A program made the position numbers and the translations under genes. 64,000 bases of DNA, taken from NCBI GenBank assembly GCA_029168955.1, contig JAPDOI010001223.1, positions 143,135-207,134 of the forward strand, read 5' to 3'. The DNA comes from Aplectana chamaeleonis. Taxonomy: Eukaryota; Nematoda; Chromadorea; Rhabditida; Cosmocercidae. This document shows, in pieces, positions 57,549 through 64,000 of the stretch. Numbering within the stretch: position 1 is the first letter of the stretch; every line of letters starts with the position of its first letter. Below the pieces are notes generated by a model, which did not search any database, was not told where the DNA came from, and was given only the letters and a program-made list of their open reading frames with translations.

Positions 57549-57964
57549 TTAAATAAAAGCCCAAAAATATTACTTTATCTTTGGTTTCAGTGGTGAGATA
57601 CTGTATGATTTACCTATGCGTTTGAGCTTCCCTCCCTCAACTAAATTTGCCCTTTTTTATTTTATTCTTTTGTTTTTTTTTTGTCTTGCATGTTATGGGT
57701 TATGATGAAACCCCGCAACATTAAACTCACTCATTGAAGGAGGGCCATACCTCCCACTAAAAATAGGCGTTGTTGCCGATGTGGGGTGTAGAGTAGCGTG
57801 GTTGGGGTCTGCTCTGCACGCTTCCGGTAACACTGGTTCGTTCGAACAAAAAGGGCCCGTCATTCCCTTGGTGGCAGCCCCACCGAAGCCTTTCGGAACA
57901 CCAACCTTAAGGTGGACTCCCCCCTTCACTTAGACTTGGCTTCCTAGGTGATGTGGATCTAACA
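57549..57964. other. No gene recognised
   Basis: Precedes the Penelope-like fragment. The stretch 57715-57930 is GC-rich with short inverted motifs. It might be the element's upstream part, but no RT motif was seen. Confidence 0.3.
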
Positions 57965-57977
57965 GTCAAAAAACTCC

Positions 57978-58736
57978 ATGCAAGTCAGTCAGAGCAATTA
58001 CTTTCAGGTCTCCAGCTTCACTAAGTATAAGGTAGGTAACGGGCATTATACAGTTAAAGACTTGGGAAGCCACACCATAGGTAAAAAGTGTAAAAATATC
58101 TGTAGCATTTGCAGTCTCATCAGGTTTGAAAATCAAATCTGTTCTAACACTACAAAATTCATAATAAATACTTATCATACTCCCTCTACTAATTGTAATA
58201 CAAAAGGAGTAGTTTATTATTTGCAATGCAATTGTTGTGAAAAACAATACGTTGGGATTACACAGCGAAATCTCAAAATTAGAATTAGAGAGCATCTGAA
58301 TAACATTAAAAATTTCAAGAAACCTACGCTTTTGTACCATCATTTTCAACAATGGCGCTCAGGATTTTCTGTCTATATTCTAGATGCTCTAGCCTCAAAT
58401 GAAGATCAAAGCGTTCTGCTCGAAAAAGAATTATTCTGGATCAAACTGTTGATGACTGCTCACCCGTTTTGTCTTAATGATAATATTAAGGGATATGGTA
58501 ATATCACCGATGTCATAAATCCGCTTTCATACAAAAATAGCCATCTCTTCTTTTCACTCAGAATCACCAAAGAGAGAAAAAATAGAGGTAAAAATAAAAA
58601 CAAAAAGTCCAGAAATAGAGAAAAATATCAGGAATTCTCAATTATCTTACTAATCATGAGAACGATTTCGATAAACCTATGGAAATTTATAGATTACTCG
58701 AGTCCTTGGATAAGAAAAATATTCAAAACCTTCTGA
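57978..58736 (+). pseudogene. GIY-YIG endonuclease region of a Penelope-like element
   Basis: The 252-codon frame contains a Cys-rich segment (CKNICSICSLIRF...ICSN) and a GIY-YIG domain at about residues 75-160: GVVYYLQC with NCCEKQYVGIT (VVY and YVG for GIY and YIG), the catalytic-Arg region RNLKIRIREHL, and the downstream Glu in LLEKELFWIK. This layout (CCHH-like finger then GIY-YIG) is known from C-terminal ends of Penelope-like retroelements. No RT precedes it, so the element is 5' truncated. The frame is AT-rich and Lys/Asn-rich, unlike neighbouring elements. The last 40 codons are probably out of frame (see next). Confidence 0.8.
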
Positions 58737-59071
58737 AGTCATCACTTTCAGCAGACTTTTTGAAGAATACTCAACAAAAATATAGGTTCCTTGTCTTCTG
58801 TTTGCTAACCACCTTGCATTATAACATCAATATGTGCAAACCAAAAATACGTAAATTGGAAGGTCATCTTATCAAGATTCCTTTTGCTAACAAAATATTT
58901 TACAAAGTGAATTTCAATAAAATATTTAATTCTCTAACTATCAAAAACATAATTGGGGTCGTAGATAACAATGAAAAAATCTTTAGACCAATATTTACTT
59001 ACAGCAATCCTATTTCTGCTAGAATTTACAAGTTATCAATAAATTTCCTGAGAACTCCTGACTACCACTGA
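58643..59071 (+). pseudogene. C-terminal continuation of the Penelope-like fragment
   Basis: In another frame than the GIY-YIG part, an open stretch encodes NHENDFDKPMEIYRLLESLD ... LEGHLIKIPFANKIFYKVNF ... and ends TGA near 59069-59071. Base composition and Lys/Asn richness match the preceding ORF, so it is probably the same protein after a frameshift near 58630. No domain was recognised. Confidence 0.55.
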
Positions 59072-59754
59072 AAGGTTAAAGATGTTTTTTTGAAGTATGT
59101 ATCGTGTGTTTGTGAAACAGATAGTGATAATTGTGTGGTGAGCGAAGCGCTCACCAGATTTGGCTTTGATTCGCCATCGCGCAACCCCTGATCTCGAGTA
59201 TCAGGGTCCAGAGTAAACGGTAGGAAGATAACCGTTCCTTTGTGGCCCATTTCATATAACTTCCTTAGAAAGCTGAATAACTTTGTTCAAAAAATGGTCC
59301 GGATTGGTTACCACTGAGATTCGGAGAAAAATTGGTCGAAACCTGACGTGATTTTTGGTCGAAAAAAAGGGTTCATCTCTCTTTTTTTTATTCAGTTGGC
59401 GTACAATAGATCTTGTTGGAACACTTTAATCGTTGAGCTAGAAAGCTCATTTTTGGCCAAACACAGTAATGTTTATGGTTGCACTCTAGCTCCTGTCAAA
59501 TTTTGAAGTTTGTAGCTCAATTTTTGCGGAACCTCAAAATTGAGGGTCAAGAAAGAAAAACACGTAAACATTGTTATTATAAACCATCCGACGTTTACTC
59601 GTTCGTAAAAATGAACTAATGAAATAAACACCGTTACTGATAGGCTTTTGCTCAGGATTTTAACGCTCCCTGAGGACGGGGCAATCGCTTCAATCAATGC
59701 GGCGGGATCTTAGGAAGTACTTTTTGGAACGCCGCACGGTGTATCGTAGAATCA
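59072..59754. other. No gene recognised
   Basis: Contains GGTGAGCGAAGCGCTCACC (59136-59154), a near-perfect 19-bp palindrome, and AT-rich sequence leading to the satellite. No exon evidence. Confidence 0.35.
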
Positions 59755-62700
59755 GGAAGTGCGCCAGCAGAACGCCGTAGAAAGTGTGTGGGACCCAAAT
59801 GAGGGTGCGCGGGACGACGTAGAAAGTTCATGCTGGGACCCAAGTGGGAGTGCGGCGGACGCTGCAGAAAGTGTGTGGGACTCGAGACTAAGAGTGGTCG
59901 GACGCCGTAGAAAGTGCTGTGTGGACCCAAACAAAGATACGTCGGACGCCGTAGAAACCTATTGTGCGATGACCAAATGGCGGAAGCGCGCAAGACGCCG
60001 TAGAACGTGTGTGGGACCCAGAGTGGGAAGTGCGCCGGATGCCGTAGAAAGTTTGCGGGACCCAAATACAAGCACGCCCATGCCGATACATTTTTTGCAG
60101 GGTCTACCGTCAAACCATTCTTTGGAACAAACATGATAACGAACGATAACACACGCTCATAATATTCCCGGGGTATAAAAGGGGGCAGAGGCAGCGTGGT
60201 ATGCATTCATTCACTCACCGCTCTCTTCAAGAAGCCGCTGGAAAGTGGCTAAGGAGGTCGAACTTGTGCAAACATGATTGCTGGCTAATACGATGTGCTC
60301 ATATCCAAACTGACACTTGAAAAAATTTTAAAGGAGGGATACGGTAGCCCTGCGGAAAAAATGATCGGCATGAGGGTGCTTGTGACCCAAATGGGTTTGC
60401 GCAGAACGCGGTAGAAAGTGTGCGCGGGACCCAAATGAGAGTGTGCCGGACGCCGTAGAGAGGTGTGCAGGACCCAAATGGGTGTGCGCAGAACGCCGTA
60501 GAAAGTGTGCGGGACCCAAGTAGTGTGCGGGACGCCGTAGAAGGTCTGCGGGACCCAAATGGGTGTCCGCAGAACGCCGTAGAAAGTGTGCGGGACCCAA
60601 AGGAGAGTGTGCCGGACGCCGTAGAAAGTGTGTGGGACCCAAACAAAGATACGTCGGACGCCGTAGAAAGTGTGTGGGACTCGAATAAGAGTGGTCGGAC
60701 GCCTTAGAAAGTGTGTGGGACCCAAACAAAGATACGTCGGACGCCGTAGAAACTGTGAGGTGACCTCAGAGTGGAAGTGCGCAAGACGCCGTAGAACGTG
60801 CGGCGGGGACCAAGTGGGATGCGCCGGACGCCGTAGAAAGTTTGCAGGGACCCAGAATAAAAGCACGCCCATATGCCGATAATTTTTTGCAGGGCTACCG
60901 TAACCATTACTTGAACAAAACATGATAACGAACGATAACACACGCTCATAATATTCCGGGGTATAAAAGGGCAGAGGAGCGGTATGCATTCATTCACTCA
61001 CCGCTCTTCTTCAAGAAGCCGCTGGAAAGTGGCTAAAGGAGGTCAGGAACTTGTGCAAACATGATTGCTGGCTAATCACGATGTGCTCAATATCCAAACC
61101 TGACACTCTGAAAAAATTTTAAAGGAGGGTTACGGTAGCCGGTAGTTCTTGGCGGAAAAAATGATCGGCATGAGCGTGCCTTTGTGACCCAAATGGGTTT
61201 GCGCAGAACGCGGTAGAAAGTGGTGCCCGGGACCCAAATGAGGAGTGTGCCGGACGCCCAGAAGTGTGCGGGACCCAAATGGGTGTGCGCAGAACGCCAT
61301 CTGCATGTGGTTAAATGAGGAGAGTGTGGACGCCGTGCAGAAAGTGTGCGTGGACCCAAATGGGTGTGCGCAGAACGCCGTAGAAAGTGTGCGGGACCCA
61401 AACGAGAGTGTGCCGGACGCCGTAGAAAGTGTGTGGGACCCAAACAAAGATACGTCGGACGCCGTAGAAAGTGTGTGGGACTCGAATAAGAGTGGTCGGA
61501 CGCCTTAGAAAGTGTGTGGGACCCAAACAAAGATACGTCGGACGCCGTAGAAACTGTGAGGTGACCAAGTGGAAGTGCGCAAGACGCCGTAGAACGTGCG
61601 CGGGGACCAAGTGGGATGCGCCGGACGCCGTAGAAAGTTTGCGGGACCCAAATAAAAGCACGCCCATGCCGATAATTTTTTTTGCAGGGCTACCGTAACC
61701 ATTCTTGAACAAACATGATAACGAACGATAACACACGCTCATAATATTCGGGGTATAAAAGGGCAGAGGAGCGGTATGCATTCATTCACTCACCGCTCTC
61801 TTCAAGAAGCCGCTGGAAAGTGGCTAAGGAGGTCGAACTTGTGCAAACATGATTGCTGGCTAATACGATGTGCTCATATCCAAACTGACACTTGAAAAAA
61901 TTTTAAAGGAGGGTTACGGTAGCCCTGCGGAAAAAATGATCGGCATGAGCGTGCTTGTGACCCAAACGGGTTTGCGCAGAACGCGGTAGAAAGTGTGCGG
62001 GACCCAAATGAGAGTGTGCCGGACGCCGTAGAAAGTGTGCGGGACCCAAATGGGTGTGCGCAGAACGCCGTAGAAAGTGTGTGCGGTGACCCAAATGAGT
62101 GTGCCGGACGCGCCGTAGAAAGTGTGCGGGACCCAAATGGGTGTGCGCAGAACGCCGTAGAAAGCGTGTGCGGGACCCAAATGAAGAGTGTGCCGGACGC
62201 CGTAGAAAGTGTGCGGGACCCAAGTGGAGTGCAAGGGACGCTGCAGAAAGTGTGTGGGACTCGAATAAGAGTGGTCGGACGCCTTAGAAAGTGTGGGGAC
62301 CCAAACAAGGATACGTCGGACTCCGTAGAAACTGTGAGGTGACCAAGTGGAAGTGCGCAAGACGCCGTAGAACGTGCGCGGGGACCAAGTGGGGGGCGCC
62401 CGACGCCGTAGAGAAAGTTTTGCGGGACTCAAATCAAAAGCACGCCCATGCCGATAATTTTTTGCAGGGCTACCGTAACCATTCTTGAACAAACATGATA
62501 ACGAACGATAACACACTGCCTCATAATATTCGGGGTATAAAAGGGCAGAGGAGCGGTATGCATTCATTCACTCACCGCTCTCTTCAAGAAGCCGCTGGAA
62601 AGTGGCTAAGGAGGTCGAACTTGTGCAAACATGATTGCTGGCTAATACGATGTGCTCATATCCAAACTGACACTTGAAAAAATTTTAAAGGAGGGTTACG

Positions 62701-63865
62701 GTAGCCCTGCGGAAAAAATGATCGGCATGAGCGTGCTTGTGACCCAAATGGGTTTGCGCAGAACGCGGTAGAAAGTGTGCGGGACCCAAATGAGAGTGTG
62801 CCGGACGCCGTAGAAAGTGTGCGGGACCCAAATGGGTGTGCGCAGAACGCCGTAGAAAGTGTGCGGGACCCAAATGAGAGTGTGCCGGACGCCGTAGAAA
62901 GTGTGCGGGACCCAAATGGGTGTGCGCAGAACGCCGTAGAAAGTGTGCGGGACCCAAATGAGAGTGTGCCGGACGCCGTAGAAAGTGTGCGGGACCCAAG
63001 TGGGAGTGCGGCGGACGCTGCAGAAAGTGTGTGGGACTCGAATAAGAGTGGTCGGACGCCTTAGAAAGTGTGTGGGACCCAAACAAGGATACGTCGGACG
63101 CCGTAGAAACTGTGAGGTGACCAAGTGGAAGTGCGCAAGACGCCGTAGAACGTGCGCGGGGACCAAGTGGGATGCGCCGGACGCCGTAGAAAGTTTGCGG
63201 GACCCAAATAAAAGCACGCCCATGCCGATAATTTTTTTTTGCAGGGCTACCGTAACCATTCTTGAACAAACATGATAACGAACGATAACACACGCTCATA
63301 ATATTCGGGGTATAAAAGGGCAGAGGAGCGGTATGCATTCATTCACTCACCGCTCTCTTCAAGAAGCCGCTGGAAAGTGGCTAAGGAGGTCGAACTTGTG
63401 CAAACATGATTAAGCTATTAACATGATGTGCCCATATCCAAACCGGACACTTGAAAAAATTTTAAAGGAGGGTTACGCGGTAGTCTGCGGAAAAAAAATG
63501 ATCGGCATGAGCGTGCTTGTGACCCAAACGGGTTTGCGCAGAACGCCGTAGAAAGTGTGCGGGACCCAAATGGGTGTGCGCAGAACGCCGTAGAAAGTGT
63601 GCGGGACCCAAATGAGAGTGTGCCGGACGCCGTAGAAAGTGTGCGGGACACAAATGGGTGTGCGCAGAACGCCGTAGAAAGTGTGCGTGACTCAAATGAG
63701 TGCGTGCCTGACGCCGTAGAAAGTGCGGTGGGACCCAAATGAGTGTACGCAGAACGCCGTAGAAAGTGTGTGGGACCCAAATGAGAGTGCGCCGGACGTC
63801 ATTGAAAGTGTGCAGGACATCGATGGGAGTGTGCAGGACGTCAAATAAAGTGTGCAGGCCATCAG
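59755..63865 (+). repeat. 42-bp satellite array 3 in about 780-bp higher-order units
   Basis: The 42-bp unit (GACGCCGTAGAAAGTGTGCG then GGACCCAAATGAGAGTGTGCC and variants) is interrupted at regular intervals by a non-satellite spacer of about 330 bp. The spacer's TATAAAA lies at 60174, 60962, 61754, 62536 and 63311, spacings of 788, 792, 782 and 775 bp, so about five higher-order units are present. Within each unit the order of 42-bp variants is conserved (ACAAAGATACGTCGGACGCC, ATAAGAGTGGTCGGACGCC). ORFs here, in many frames, are by-products. Confidence 0.93.
60070..60360 (+). promoter_or_regulatory. TATA-bearing spacer of the satellite higher-order unit (first of five)
   Basis: The spacer runs from AGCACGCCCATGCCGATA to GATCGGCATGAG. 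It carries GGGGTATAAAAGGG, and about 20 bp later ATGCATTCATTCACTCACCG, which opens a conserved 39-codon frame (MHSFTHRSLQEAAGKWLRR... to TGA). The same arrangement recurs near 60962, 61754, 62536 and 63311. A promoter is inferred from the TATA motif alone. Confidence 0.45.
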
Positions 63866-63869
63866 TTGG

Positions 63870-64000
63870 AGTCAATGTGCCATGGCTAGAGGTTGCCCGG
63901 GTCATAAGGAACTGCGTTTCGAATCTCCATGAGGCTGACCGGGTGGTGAAAACCGAGCTCCGCCTCCAAAACTTGTCGGGGACACAACCGGTCACTATGA
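63870..64000. repeat. Dispersed repeat, inverted partner of 10780-10945
   Basis: CAATGTGCCATGGCTAG, CGGGTCATAAGGAACTGCG, GGTGAAAACCG, CAAAACTTGTCGGGG and CACAACCGGTCACTATG are the reverse complement of the block at 10817-10940. It follows the satellite directly and is cut by the window end. Confidence 0.78.

Overview
The window is animal DNA, most likely from a nematode of the hookworm/strongylid type (inferred). Two host genes can be recognised by their nematode-like proteins. One is a split gene for a CDC34/UBE2R-class ubiquitin-conjugating enzyme (ubc-3-like), in six exons from 23011 to 48979. The other is the first coding exon of lsm-6 at 49586-49698. Both start codons sit a few bases after an AG splice acceptor, as expected for spliced-leader trans-splicing. 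Nearly everything else is transposable elements, miniature inverted-repeat elements (MITEs) and satellite DNA.

Layout. 1-9.3 kb: APE-type non-LTR retrotransposons ('family A', one ORF with a PHD-like zinc finger, endonuclease (EN), reverse transcriptase (RT) and a C-terminal zinc motif, plus a GAA-type 3' tail). They include a full-length copy nested in another with a 14-bp target-site duplication (TSD). Two MITEs lie among them. 9.3-19.2 kb: an unrecognised 168-aa ORF, a TA-flanked inverted-repeat family, a 2-kb element nested inside it that carries a tRNA-like module, and two arrays of a 42-bp satellite. 19.4-21.1 kb: a 5'-truncated family A copy. 23.0-49.0 kb: the ubc-3 gene. Its second intron (13.7 kb) holds a three-level nest of non-LTR elements and a decayed Ty3/Gypsy (mdg4-type) element. 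Its fifth intron (11.3 kb) holds two more family A insertions, one of them scrambled with CR1-like pieces. 49.6-54.4 kb: the lsm-6 exon, then a MITE interrupted by the best-preserved non-LTR element of the window, with one open frame of about 1137 codons. 54.8-59.1 kb: a second copy of the 2-kb element, marked by a small hAT-like MITE, and a Penelope-type GIY-YIG fragment. 59.7-63.9 kb: the 42-bp satellite arranged in about 780-bp higher-order units, each with a TATAAAA-containing spacer.

The main result is a readable insertion history. TSDs join pieces several kilobases apart into single elements, and paralogous empty sites date some MITEs. The ubc-3 exon series still gives a complete 238-residue reading with catalytic Cys, HPN motif, acidic loop and acidic tail, although two introns have swollen to 25 kb. 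Notable details are a probable GC-AG first intron, 2A-like NPGP motifs in three retrotransposon lineages, and one satellite family at three loci. I found no wholly new functional system. The repeated TATA-bearing satellite spacer is the least explained structure. All coordinates and motifs were read by eye; no alignment or database search was run.
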